A stretch of 64,000 bases of DNA, from contig CAZNOZ010000004.1 in the NCBI GenBank assembly GCA_964574935.1, positions 1 to 64,000 on the forward strand, read 5' to 3'. The translations under genes were made by a program, and so were the position numbers. Origin of the DNA: JBBECE01 sp964574935. Lineage in GTDB: Bacteria > Pseudomonadota > Alphaproteobacteria > Rhizobiales > Devosiaceae. Below the pieces are notes generated by a model. The model was given only the letters and a program-made list of their open reading frames with translations. It had not been told where the DNA came from and ran no database searches. Within the stretch, counting starts at the first letter, position 1. The number at the start of each line of letters is the position of its first letter. Positions 24,145 through 33,053 of the stretch are shown here, piece after piece.

Positions 24145-24168
24145 GGTCGATGTTCCGGGTCAGGAAGA

Positions 24169-24194
24169 GGGCGGGCCGGAGTTGCGGCCCGCCC
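24169..24194 (-). terminator. Intercistronic GC hairpin after binding-protein gene
   Basis: In the transcribed (minus) sense GGGCGGGCC, an 8-nt loop and GGCCCGCCC form a perfect 9-bp stem between the binding-protein stop (24212) and the permease start (24144). Confidence 0.75.
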
Positions 24195-24211
24195 CGAAAA
24201 AACGCGTTCGC

Positions 24212-24961
24212 TCACATCTCGGAGTAGAACGGTCCGGTGTCGAACCACTTGGAGATGAGAGCGTCGAGGGTGCCGTCGGCCTTCAACTCATCGAGAGTGG
24301 CATTGAAGGTCGTCTCGAGATCGTCGTCGGCCTTCCTCAGGCCAATCCCGACGCCGCCGCCGATCGGGATGGCGGGCCCGTCGATCTTCAGCGCGCCGCC
24401 GGAGCCATCGGCGATGGGCTGCAGGTAGGGGGGATCCAGCATGACCATGTCGATATTGCCCGCGCTCAGATCAGCGACCGCCTGGTCGGCGGTCTCATAG
24501 CTGAGGATGGTATTGCCGTCGGCGAAGTTCTCCTCGGCGTAGCCGGCCTGGATGGTCGATGTCTGAACGCCGATGCGGACCCCGCTGAGATTGTCGAAGT
24601 CAAACGAGGCATCGGCGGCCATGAGGAACACGGACGGATCGGGCGGGTAGTAGTCCTCGGAGAAGTCGATCGATTGCATCCGCTCCTCGGTGATCGACAT
24701 CCCGGCCATGATGGCATCGTAGTTGCCGGCCATCAGGTTGGGGATGATCGAATCCCACTCGTTGGTGACCCAGACGCAGTCGAGGCCGGCACGCTCGCAG
24801 ATTGTATTGCCGAGCTCGATCTCGAAGCCGTCGACTTCGCCGGCGTCGTTCATGAAATTCCAGGGTGCGTAGGCGCCCTCGGTGCCCAGCCTTATCTGCT
24901 GGGCGTTGGCGGCCGTGCCCGTCAGGGCGACGATGGCAGCCGCGGCCAGTAGTTTCTTCAT
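24212..24961 (-). CDS. Polar amino acid ABC transporter binding protein (HisJ-type)
   Basis: A 249-residue family-3 solute-binding protein with a Sec signal (MKKLLAAAAIVALTGTAANA). Landmarks are GTEGAYAPWNFM, VDGFEIELGNTIC, LMAGNYDAIMAGMSIT and IGLRKADDDL in the usual order for Lys/Arg/His/ornithine binders. It lies between the ATPase gene and the permeases on the minus strand. Confidence 0.88.
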   Translation of the reverse strand: MKKLLAAAAIVALTGTAANAQQIRLGTEGAYAPWNFMNDAGEVDGFEIELGNTICERAGLDCVWVTNEWDSIIPNLMAGNYDAIMAGMSITEERMQSIDFSEDYYPPDPSVFLMAADASFDFDNLSGVRIGVQTSTIQAGYAEENFADGNTILSYETADQAVADLSAGNIDMVMLDPPYLQPIADGSGGALKIDGPAIPIGGGVGIGLRKADDDLETTFNATLDELKADGTLDALISKWFDTGPFYSEM

Positions 24962-25025
24962 GATGGTTCTCCTTTGTACGCTTTCGTTTCTCGTTTTCTT
25001 CCGACGCCGCCGCGAGCGTGTTGGC

Positions 25026-25805
25026 TCACACCCGTTCGTGAGCCTGGCCGGCGGCGTTCAGAAACTGCCTGAGCCGCTCGGACTTGGTGGCGCTGAACAC
25101 CTCGTTGACGCCTCCTTGCTCCTCGATCAGTCCGTTGTGCAGGAACACCGTGCGGTCAGAGACCTCACGACAGAACTTCATGTCGTGGGTGACCACGATC
25201 ATGGTCCGTCCCTCGTCGGCGAGCATCTTGATGACCCGCAACACCTCGATTTCGAGCTCCGGGTCGAGGGCCGAGGTCGGTTCGTCGAACAGCATCACCT
25301 TGGGGCGGATGGCGAGGGCGCGGGCGATGGCGGCGCGCTGCTGCTGACCCCCGGATAGCTGGGCGGGGTAGATGTCGGCCTTGTCGGCGATCCCCACCTT
25401 GTCGAGCAGCTCCATGGCGTCCGCGCGGGCCTTGTCGCGGGGGTGGCCGAGGACATGGACCGGGGCCTCCATGACGTTGCGCAACACTGTCATGTGCGAC
25501 CACAGGTTGAACGACTGAAAGACCATGCCGAGCTCGGCCCGTATGCGCCTTATCTGCTCGGCGTTGGCGGGGTGGCGGTGTGGCGGGGCGCCGACCAGCG
25601 CGATCTCCTCGCCGTCGATGGCGACGGTGCCGGCATCGGGGATTTCCAGCATGTTGATGCAGCGCAGCAGCGTCGACTTGCCGGAGCCGGAGGACCCGAT
25701 GACCGTGATCACCTCGCCGGCGTCGGCGTGCATCGTGATGCCCTTGAGAACCTGGAGGGAATCAAAGGACTTGTGCAGATCGACGACTTCGATGATCGCG
25801 GTCAT
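25026..25805 (-). CDS. Polar amino acid ABC transporter ATP-binding protein (HisP-type)
   Basis: A 259-residue ATPase with Walker A GSSGSGKST, Q-loop VFQSFNLWSHMTVL, signature LSGGQQQRAAIARAL, Walker B VMLFDEPTSALDPE and H-loop VTHDM. The region PPHRHPANAEQIRRIRAELG before the Q-loop is characteristic of the HisP/OccP branch. It is the first gene of the minus-strand operon and divergent from the M20 gene at 25967. Confidence 0.9.
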   Translation of the reverse strand: MTAIIEVVDLHKSFDSLQVLKGITMHADAGEVITVIGSSGSGKSTLLRCINMLEIPDAGTVAIDGEEIALVGAPPHRHPANAEQIRRIRAELGMVFQSFNLWSHMTVLRNVMEAPVHVLGHPRDKARADAMELLDKVGIADKADIYPAQLSGGQQQRAAIARALAIRPKVMLFDEPTSALDPELEIEVLRVIKMLADEGRTMIVVTHDMKFCREVSDRTVFLHNGLIEEQGGVNEVFSATKSERLRQFLNAAGQAHERV

Positions 25806-25966
25806 GGTTATGGACGTCCCTCTGCCAGCAAAGCAGATGCCGGCCGTTTAGCAAAGCCAAAACCTTTTCGCTTCGCCGCGAATGGTGAAGGGAGCGCTGG
25901 ACAATCGGCGCCCGGGCCGGTTGAAATCGGGGCGGCGGATGTCCGCCGGCGGCGGGGAGCCGGGCG

Positions 25967-27256
25967 ATGAAAGCCGACAGCGTGCAAATGCTGGCCGAAA
26001 TCGAGGCGCGCCGTGACGAGCTGACGGATCTGGCCGCTTCGCTGGTGCGGATGGAGACCGTCAATCCGCCCGGCGAGGGGTATCGGGAAATCTGCGATTT
26101 CATCGGGGGGCGCCTGAGCGGGCGCGCCTTCGAGATCGAATATGTGCGCGCGGACGGGGCGCTGGGCGACAGCGACCGGCATCCGCGCTGGAACGTGATG
26201 GCGCGCCGGGAGGGCGATGCGGCGGGCCCGTGCGTGCATTTCAATTCCCACATCGACGTCGTCGAGGCGGGCGGCGGCTGGACCGTGCCGCCGTTCGGCG
26301 CCGAGGTCAGGGACGGCAACCTTTACGGGCGCGGCGCGTGCGACATGAAAGGCGGGCTCGCCGCCTCGATCGTCGCCGCCGAAGCTTTTGTCGACACCCA
26401 TCCGGGCTTTGCGGGGGCGGTCGAGATCTCCGGCACGGCGGACGAGGAATCGGGCGGTTTCGGCGGGGTCGCGTATCTCGCCGAGCAGGGCTATTTCCGC
26501 CCCTCGCGGGTGGACCATGTGATCATCCCCGAGCCGCTCAACAAGGACCGGATCTGCCTCGGCCACCGCGGAGTGTGGTGGGCCGAAATCGAGGTTTTCG
26601 GACGCATGGCCCACGGCTCGATGCCGTTCCTGGGGACCAGCGCCATCCGCCATATGGGGGCGGTGCTCAGGGAATTTGAAGAGCGGCTGATCCCGGCGCT
26701 GGCGGGCGTCACCACGGCAATGCCGGTGGTGCCCGAGGCGGCCCGGCAGGCCACCATCAACATCAATTCCATCCATGGCGGACAGGCCGAGCCCGAGGCC
26801 GAGTACACCGGGCTGCCGACGGCGCTGGTCGCCGATTCCTGCCGGCTGGTCATCGATCGGCGGTTCGTGATCGAAGAGGATCTCGAGGCGGTCAAGGCGC
26901 AGGTTGGCGGCATTCTCGAGGAGTTGGTGGCCTCGCGGGAGGGTTTCGGCTACCGGATTTCCGACTTGTTCGAGGTGATCCCGACGATGACCGAGCCGCA
27001 CGCGCCGGTGGTCCGGGCGGTCGCCGGAGCGGTCCGCGAAATCCTCGGACGGGAGCCGGAATTCGTCGTGTCGCCAGGCACTTACGATCAGAAACATATC
27101 GACCGGATCGGCAAGCTCCACGATTGCATCGCCTACGGTCCCGGCATCCTCGATCTCGCCCATCAGCCGGACGAATATGTGGGCATCGACGATATGGTCG
27201 ACGCCGCCAAGGTGATGGCGTTGGCGCTGGCGGAACTGCTTCCCTCGGAGGGGTGA
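25967..27256 (+). CDS. M20 family metallo-hydrolase (ArgE/DapE-related)
   Basis: A 429-residue dinuclear zinc hydrolase. Metal and catalytic residues are visible: H95 and D97 in HIDVV, D126 in RGACDMKGG, E160 and E161 in DEESGG, and a late His in QKHIDRIG. The inserted dimerisation domain (about 205-320) begins at GHRGVWWAEIEVFGRMAHGS. The family removes acyl groups from amino acids or cleaves small peptides and amides; the substrate is unknown. It is 60 bp upstream of a Dpp-type transporter operon in the same direction, suggesting joint uptake and hydrolysis. Confidence 0.85.
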   Translation: MKADSVQMLAEIEARRDELTDLAASLVRMETVNPPGEGYREICDFIGGRLSGRAFEIEYVRADGALGDSDRHPRWNVMARREGDAAGPCVHFNSHIDVVEAGGGWTVPPFGAEVRDGNLYGRGACDMKGGLAASIVAAEAFVDTHPGFAGAVEISGTADEESGGFGGVAYLAEQGYFRPSRVDHVIIPEPLNKDRICLGHRGVWWAEIEVFGRMAHGSMPFLGTSAIRHMGAVLREFEERLIPALAGVTTAMPVVPEAARQATININSIHGGQAEPEAEYTGLPTALVADSCRLVIDRRFVIEEDLEAVKAQVGGILEELVASREGFGYRISDLFEVIPTMTEPHAPVVRAVAGAVREILGREPEFVVSPGTYDQKHIDRIGKLHDCIAYGPGILDLAHQPDEYVGIDDMVDAAKVMALALAELLPSEG

Positions 27257-27316
27257 AGCCATCTACAATGTTGAAAACGGAACATTCAGGGGGCTCAAGG
27301 CAGGGAAGGAAGCAAC

Positions 27317-28807
27317 ATGAATACGCCATTGAGAAAACTGGCGATCGCCGTGCTGCTCATGGGTGCGGCGAGTGCGATGCCGGCGTTGGCACAGCGCACC
27401 GATATCAATGTTGGAATGGTGCTCGAGCCGCCCATTCTCGATCCCACGGCCGGGGCGGCGGCGGCGATCGACGAGGTCGTTTATGCCAACGTGTTCGAGG
27501 GACTGACGCGGTTTGCCAGTGACGGCAGCATCCAACCGGCGCTGGCTGAATCCTGGGACATCTCCGAGGATGGGCTGACCTTTGTCTTTCATCTGCATGA
27601 CGGGGTCAGGTTCCACGACGGCACGACGATGGATGCCGAAGACGTCAAGTTTTCCATCGAGCGGGCGCAGGCGGAGGACTCCACCAACGCCCAGAAGCCG
27701 CTGTTTGCCGGCATCGTCAGCGTCGAGGCCGTCGATCCGCTCACCGTCAGGTTCACGCTGTCCGAGCCGAACGGCAATTTCCTGTTCAACATGGCCTGGG
27801 GTGATGCGGTGATCGTCGCGCCGGAGAGCGCCGCGGACAACGCCACCGACCCGATCGGCACAGGCCCATTCAAATTCGTCGAGTGGGTGCAGGGCGACCA
27901 TGTCGAGCTGGCCAGAAACCCCGACTATTGGGGCACCCCGGTACGGCTGGAAAAGGCGACGTTCAAATTCATCGCCGATCCGACGGCGGCCTTCGCCGCG
28001 ATGATGGCCGGTGATCTCGACGCCTACCCGAACTTCCCGTCGCCGGAGACGCTGCCGCAGCTCGGCGCCGATCCGCGTTTCGAGGTCATCGTCGGCTCCA
28101 CCGAGGGCGAGACGGTGATGGCGATGAACTACAACAGCCCGCCACTCGACGACATCAGGGTGCGTGAGGCGATCGCGCATGCGATCAACCGGCAGGAGAT
28201 CATCGACGGGGCGATGTTCGGCTACGGTACGCCGATCGGCACCTTCTTCCCGCCGAGCAATCCCGACTATGTCGATCTGACGAGCCTGTCGGACTACGAT
28301 CCGGAGAAGTCGAAGGCGCTGTTGGCTGACGCCGGATACGGCGGCGGGCTGACGTTGCGCTTCGCGCTGCCGCCGGTGGCCACCTACGCCAGGCGGGGCG
28401 GCGAGATCATCGCGTCGCAGCTTCGGGCGGTCGGTATCGAGACCGAGATCAGCAATCTCGAATGGGCGCAGTGGCTCGAGCAGGTGTTCCATGGGCTCGA
28501 CTACGACCTGACGATCGTTTCGCACACCGAGCCGTTCGACCTCGAGATCTTCTCGCGGCCGGACTACTACTTCCAGTACCACAATGAGGCGTTCAACCAG
28601 ATCATCGCCGATCTCGCCTTCGAGACCGATCCGGCGAAGCGATCGGCGCTGATCAAGGCGGCCGAGACCAATCTCGCGGAGAACTACGCGGCGGTGTTTC
28701 TGTTCCAGCTCGCCAAGACCGGCGTCGCCAACGCCAAGTTGCACGGGCTATGGGAGAACTCGCCCACCCAGGCCAACGATCTGACGGCGGTGTACTGGGA
28801 AGAGTAG
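27317..28807 (+). CDS. Peptide-type ABC transporter binding protein (SBP_bac_5)
   Basis: A 496-residue DppA/OppA-type binding protein with a Sec signal (ending MPALAQ) and a strong ribosome site GGGAAGGAAG before the ATG. Landmarks are ALAESWDISEDGLTFVFHL, FHDGTTMDAEDVKFS, GTGPFKFVEW and VREAIAHAINRQEI in the standard order. It is followed by a perfect hairpin and then the DppB/C/DF genes. The ligand could be a peptide, a modified amino acid or another small amide. Confidence 0.88.
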   Translation: MNTPLRKLAIAVLLMGAASAMPALAQRTDINVGMVLEPPILDPTAGAAAAIDEVVYANVFEGLTRFASDGSIQPALAESWDISEDGLTFVFHLHDGVRFHDGTTMDAEDVKFSIERAQAEDSTNAQKPLFAGIVSVEAVDPLTVRFTLSEPNGNFLFNMAWGDAVIVAPESAADNATDPIGTGPFKFVEWVQGDHVELARNPDYWGTPVRLEKATFKFIADPTAAFAAMMAGDLDAYPNFPSPETLPQLGADPRFEVIVGSTEGETVMAMNYNSPPLDDIRVREAIAHAINRQEIIDGAMFGYGTPIGTFFPPSNPDYVDLTSLSDYDPEKSKALLADAGYGGGLTLRFALPPVATYARRGGEIIASQLRAVGIETEISNLEWAQWLEQVFHGLDYDLTIVSHTEPFDLEIFSRPDYYFQYHNEAFNQIIADLAFETDPAKRSALIKAAETNLAENYAAVFLFQLAKTGVANAKLHGLWENSPTQANDLTAVYWEE

Positions 28808-28822
28808 CCTTCGAACCACGGG

Positions 28823-28842
28823 CGGGCCGGCACTCCGGCCCG
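28823..28842 (+). terminator. Intercistronic GC hairpin after binding-protein gene
   Basis: CGGGCCGG, a 4-nt loop (CACT) and CCGGCCCG form a perfect 8-bp stem, 15 bp after the stop codon and 26 bp before the permease start. Confidence 0.7.
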
Positions 28843-28868
28843 TCCCCGTCCCCGCGCGAGCGGACTTG

Positions 28869-29816
28869 ATGGTCAATTTCCTCATCGGCCGGCTGGCCTC
28901 GCTCCTGGTGAGCCTGATCGCGGCATCCGTCGTGATCTTCGTGGTGATCGAGGTGATCCCGGGCGATCCGGCCTCCTACATGCTGGGGCTCAACGCGCAG
29001 CCGGATACCGTGGCGGCGCTCAGGGAGCAGCTGGGGCTCGATGCGCCGGCGTTGCAGCGCTACTTCGCGTGGATCGGCGGGCTGGTGCAGGGCCAGTTCG
29101 GTATTTCCTACACCTACCGGGTGCCGGTCGCCGAGTTGATATCCGACCGGCTGTGGATCTCGCTGCCACTGGCGGTCTACGCGCTGGTGCTGTCGACGCT
29201 TATCGCCTTTCCGGTGGGCATCTGGGCGGCGGCGCGACGCAACTCGCCGGCCGACATCACCGTCATGGGGGCGACGCAGCTCGGGATCGCGGTGCCGAAT
29301 TTCTGGTTCGCGATGCTGCTGGTACTGGCCTTCTCAATTACCCTCAGGTGGTTTTCGGCCGGCGGCTTTCCCGGCTGGCAGGCGGGATTGTTTGAAGGAG
29401 TAAAGGCGCTGACGCTGCCGGCGATCGCGCTGGCGCTGCCGCAGGCCTCGATCCTGGCCCGGGTGATGCGCTCCTCGTTGCTCGAGACGCTGGGCGAGGA
29501 CTACATCCGCACCGCCCGGGCCAAGGGACTCAGCCGCCGGCAAACGCTGTGGCGGCACGCGGTAAGGAACGCCCTCATCCCGGTCCTGACCATCATCGGG
29601 CTGCAGTTCTCGTTCCTGTTGGCCGGGGCGATCATCATCGAAAACGTGTTCTTCCTGCCGGGGCTGGGGCGGCTGGTGTTCCAGGGGATCACCCAGCGCG
29701 ACCTCATCGTCGTCAAGTCGGTTGTGATGCTGCTGGTGTTCGCGGTGATCATGGTCACCTTCATCGTCGACATCGCCTACGCGATCGCCGACCCGCGGCT
29801 GAGGCGGCAACGATGA
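28869..29816 (+). CDS. Peptide-type ABC transporter permease (DppB-like)
   Basis: A 315-residue membrane protein with six hydrophobic segments, the DppB N-terminal signature FVVIEVIPGDPAS, a LREQLGLD segment before the first periplasmic loop, and the coupling motif YIRTARAKGLSRRQTLW near residue 210. ATG 28869 is preferred over the adjacent upstream TTG. It overlaps the next gene by four bases. Confidence 0.9.
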   Translation: MVNFLIGRLASLLVSLIAASVVIFVVIEVIPGDPASYMLGLNAQPDTVAALREQLGLDAPALQRYFAWIGGLVQGQFGISYTYRVPVAELISDRLWISLPLAVYALVLSTLIAFPVGIWAAARRNSPADITVMGATQLGIAVPNFWFAMLLVLAFSITLRWFSAGGFPGWQAGLFEGVKALTLPAIALALPQASILARVMRSSLLETLGEDYIRTARAKGLSRRQTLWRHAVRNALIPVLTIIGLQFSFLLAGAIIIENVFFLPGLGRLVFQGITQRDLIVVKSVVMLLVFAVIMVTFIVDIAYAIADPRLRRQR

Positions 29817-30688
29817 TCGTCGAGGAAACACCCGCCGTCGAACCGCGGGCGGAGCTGGGACGGGCGGCGTTGAGAACGCGCAGCCTGGTGGCCGGCGCCA
29901 TCTTGACCCTGGTGTTCATAGCGGCGGCGCTGATCTCCTTCGTCTACACGCCCTACGACGTCACCGTGCTGGCGATCCCCAACCGGCTGATGCCGCCCTC
30001 GCCGGCGCACTGGTTCGGCACCGATCATTTCGGGCGCGATATCCTGTCGATGATCATGGTCGGCGCCCGTACGTCGATTGCGGTGGCGTTCATCGCGGTG
30101 GGCATCGGCATCGGCCTGGGCGTGCCCCTGGGTCTGACCGCGGCCGCCAACCGACGCTCGCTTCTCGACGAAGCCATCATGCGCGGCAACGACTTGATTT
30201 TCGCCTTTCCGGCATTGCTGATCGCGATCCTGATCACGGCGGTTTTCGGGCCCGGAGCGGTCAACGCCATCGTCGCCATCGGCATCTTCAACATCCCCGT
30301 GTTCGCGCGGGTCACGCGGGGGGCGGCGCTGAGCCTTTGGACGCGCGAGTTCGTCCTTTCGGCGCGGGTGGCGGGCAAAGGCAGGGTGCGGATATCGCTC
30401 GAGCATATCCTGCCGAACCTCACCAACCTGCTCATCGTTCAGGGCACCATCCAGTTCTCGCTCGGCATCCTGGCCGAGGCGGCGCTCAGCTATGTCGGGT
30501 TGGGAGCGCAGCCGCCGACTCCGAGCTGGGGGCGGATGCTGGCCGATGCCCAAACGATGATCGGCCTCGCCCCCCACATGGCGCTCATCCCGGGGATGGC
30601 GATCGTGGTGATGGTGCTGGGACTGAACCTGATGGGCGACGGGCTCAGGGACGTTTTCGACCCTCGCATCCGCCGGAGCCGATCATGA
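29813..30688 (+). CDS. Peptide-type ABC transporter permease (DppC-like)
   Basis: A 291-residue permease with the DppC landmarks HWFGTDHFGRDILSM near 65-80, the coupling segment REFVLSARVAGKGRVRI near 185 and AALSYVGLGAQPPTPSWG near 228. The start overlaps the DppB stop and its own stop overlaps the following ATPase start (ATGA). Confidence 0.9.
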   Translation: MIVEETPAVEPRAELGRAALRTRSLVAGAILTLVFIAAALISFVYTPYDVTVLAIPNRLMPPSPAHWFGTDHFGRDILSMIMVGARTSIAVAFIAVGIGIGLGVPLGLTAAANRRSLLDEAIMRGNDLIFAFPALLIAILITAVFGPGAVNAIVAIGIFNIPVFARVTRGAALSLWTREFVLSARVAGKGRVRISLEHILPNLTNLLIVQGTIQFSLGILAEAALSYVGLGAQPPTPSWGRMLADAQTMIGLAPHMALIPGMAIVVMVLGLNLMGDGLRDVFDPRIRRSRS

Positions 30689-32310
30689 GCCTGTTGGTGG
30701 TCGACAATCTGGCGCTGAGCATCGGCGATACGCCGATTCTCAGGAACGTGGATGTCGGCGTCGATGAAGGAGAAGTGCTCGGCCTGATCGGGGAGTCCGG
30801 CTCCGGCAAGACAATGACGGCGCTCTCGATCATGCAGCTGCTGCCGCAGGCGGCACGGGCGACGGGCAGCGTCAGGCTCGGCGGCAACGAGCTGATGGGC
30901 CTCGAAGAAGGGCGCCTGTGCGCGATCCGCGGCAACGATATCGGCATGGTGTTCCAGGAGCCGATGACGGCCCTCAATCCGGTCAAGACGATCGGCGATC
31001 AGGTTGCCGAAACCGTTCTTGTGCATGCCGGCGCGTCGCGGCGCGAGGCGAGGGACATCGCCCGCGAGACCCTGAACCGTGTCGGGTTGCCGGCTGCCGA
31101 ATTCCCCCTCGATCGGTTTCCGCACGAGCTTTCGGGCGGGCAGCGCCAGCGGGTGGTGGTCGCCATGGCGATCGCACTCAGGCCGCGGCTGCTGATCGCC
31201 GACGAGCCGACCACGGCCCTGGACGTGACGACCCAGGCGCAGATCCTCGAGCTGTTGCGCAAGCTCGTCGACGAGGACGGGGTCGGGCTGATGCTCATCA
31301 CACACGATCTGGCCGTCGTCGCCGGCATTGCGCACCGAATTGCGATCATGCGGGACGGCGAAGTTGTCGAGACCGGTGACACGACGGCGCTGTTCGGCAC
31401 CATGCACCACCCCTATACCAAGGCGCTGTTCGCCGCCTCCGCGCATGTGCCGCATCGGCATCGACGCCCGGCGCCGGGACCCGGGCAAACGCCGGTGGTC
31501 GCGGTCGAGGGCGTGGTGAGGGAGTATCCGCTGCCACGGCGGACACCATTGGCGCCCCGCCGCAGCTTCCGGGCCGTCGACGGGGTCAGCTTCGTCGTCC
31601 ATCGGGGCGAGAATGTCGGGCTGGTCGGGGAGTCGGGGTGCGGAAAATCGACCCTGTCGCGGGCCATCCTGGCGCTCGATCCGATGCAGGCCGGGTCGAT
31701 CGTGCTCGACGGCGAGCCGCTCACGGGCCGGGGTGGCGCCAGCCAGGCGGCGCGGCGCAAGATGCAGGTGGTGTTCCAGGACCCTTACGGGTCCTTCAAC
31801 CCAAGGCACAAGGTCGAGCGGCTGGTGGCGGAGCCGTTTCATCTGCTCGCCGAACCACCGGCCGGCGCGGCGCGGCGCCGGCAGGTCGAGCAGGCGCTCG
31901 AGGACGTCGGGCTCAGGGCGTCGGACGCCGACAAGTTCATCCATGAGTTCTCCGGCGGCCAGCGCCAGCGCGTCGCCATCGCCCGGGCGCTGATCATCCG
32001 GCCGGCGCTGATCATTCTCGACGAGGCGGTCTCGGCGCTCGACGTGTCGATCCGGGCCCAGATCCTCGATCTGCTCGCCGATCTCAGCAACCGGCTGCAT
32101 GTCTCCTACCTCTTCATCGCGCACGATCTGTCGGTAGTCAGAGCCATCACCGACCGGGTGCTGGTGATGAAGGCGGGCCGGATCGTCGAGGAGGGGACGA
32201 CCGAGGAGGTTTTCAACAACCCGCAGCACCCCTACACAAGGGAACTGATCGCCGCGGCGCCGAATCTCGAGCGCGCGATGGCGGCCCGCCAGGCGGAGGG
32301 GCGAAGATGA
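30685..32310 (+). CDS. Fused peptide-type ABC transporter ATPase (DppD-DppF)
   Basis: 541 residues carrying two complete ATPase domains that are separate proteins in classical Dpp systems. Domain 1 (about 1-255): Walker A GESGSGKT, signature LSGGQRQRVVVAMAI, Walker B LLIADEPTTALD. Domain 2 (about 275-541): Walker A GESGCGKST, signature FSGGQRQRVAIARAL, Walker B LIILDEAVSALD. The oligopeptide-type C-terminal extension follows each domain (HHPYTKALF and QHPYTRELI). It overlaps both neighbouring genes by four bases. Confidence 0.9.
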   Translation: MSLLVVDNLALSIGDTPILRNVDVGVDEGEVLGLIGESGSGKTMTALSIMQLLPQAARATGSVRLGGNELMGLEEGRLCAIRGNDIGMVFQEPMTALNPVKTIGDQVAETVLVHAGASRREARDIARETLNRVGLPAAEFPLDRFPHELSGGQRQRVVVAMAIALRPRLLIADEPTTALDVTTQAQILELLRKLVDEDGVGLMLITHDLAVVAGIAHRIAIMRDGEVVETGDTTALFGTMHHPYTKALFAASAHVPHRHRRPAPGPGQTPVVAVEGVVREYPLPRRTPLAPRRSFRAVDGVSFVVHRGENVGLVGESGCGKSTLSRAILALDPMQAGSIVLDGEPLTGRGGASQAARRKMQVVFQDPYGSFNPRHKVERLVAEPFHLLAEPPAGAARRRQVEQALEDVGLRASDADKFIHEFSGGQRQRVAIARALIIRPALIILDEAVSALDVSIRAQILDLLADLSNRLHVSYLFIAHDLSVVRAITDRVLVMKAGRIVEEGTTEEVFNNPQHPYTRELIAAAPNLERAMAARQAEGRR

Positions 32311-33053
32311 GGCTGCACGGCAAGTCGGCGATCGTCACCGGCGGGGCGTCGGGATTCGGGGCCGGAATCGCGCGCAAGTTCGTCGATGAGGGCGCCAGAA
32401 CCATGATCGCCGACATCAACGCCCGCGCCGCCCGGGACCTGGCCGAGACGCTCGGGCCGTTGGCGGTGTGGGTCGCGGTCGACATCTCAAAGGGCAAGTC
32501 CGTGGCGGCGATGGCCGAGGAGGCGCTGGCCGAATTCGGGCATCTCGACATACTGGTCAACAATGCGGGCGTGACGCACCTTCCCAAAGCGCTGGAGAGG
32601 GTCTCGGAGCGCGACTTCAATCGCGTCATCGCCACCAACACCAAATCGGTGTTTCTGACCGCCCGGGCGCTGGTGCCGCACATGAAGGAGCGCCAGGGCG
32701 GCGTCATCCTCAACATCGCCTCGACCGCCGCTTCGAGCCCGCGGCCGCGGCTGACCTGGTACAACGCCTCGAAGGGCTGGATCGCGACCGCCACGCGGTC
32801 GATGGCAATCGAGCTGGCGGAGTTCGGCATCCGCGTAAATGCCATCAGCCCGGTGGCCGGGGAAACGCCGCTGCTCGCCAGTTTCATGGGCGAGGATACG
32901 CCCGAGATACGGGCGAAGTTCCTGGCCACCATTCCGCTGGGGCGCTTCTCGACCCCTCAGGATATCGGAAACGCCGCCTGCTACCTGTGTTCGGACGAGG
33001 CCAGTATGGTCACCGGCGCGGTTCTGCCGGTCGACGGGGGACGGACGATTTGA
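32307..33053 (+). CDS. Short-chain dehydrogenase/reductase
   Basis: A 248-residue classical SDR (FabG-like length) with cofactor loop TGGASGFGAG near 11-20, NNAG near 88, catalytic Ser in NIASTAASS, and the Tyr/Lys pair in YNASK 13 and 17 residues later. All catalytic residues are present, unlike the SDR at 7736. It lies in the peptide-uptake operon, overlapping the ATPase gene by four bases and the P1 peptidase gene by four bases. The substrate is unknown. Confidence 0.85.
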   Translation: MRLHGKSAIVTGGASGFGAGIARKFVDEGARTMIADINARAARDLAETLGPLAVWVAVDISKGKSVAAMAEEALAEFGHLDILVNNAGVTHLPKALERVSERDFNRVIATNTKSVFLTARALVPHMKERQGGVILNIASTAASSPRPRLTWYNASKGWIATATRSMAIELAEFGIRVNAISPVAGETPLLASFMGEDTPEIRAKFLATIPLGRFSTPQDIGNAACYLCSDEASMVTGAVLPVDGGRTI

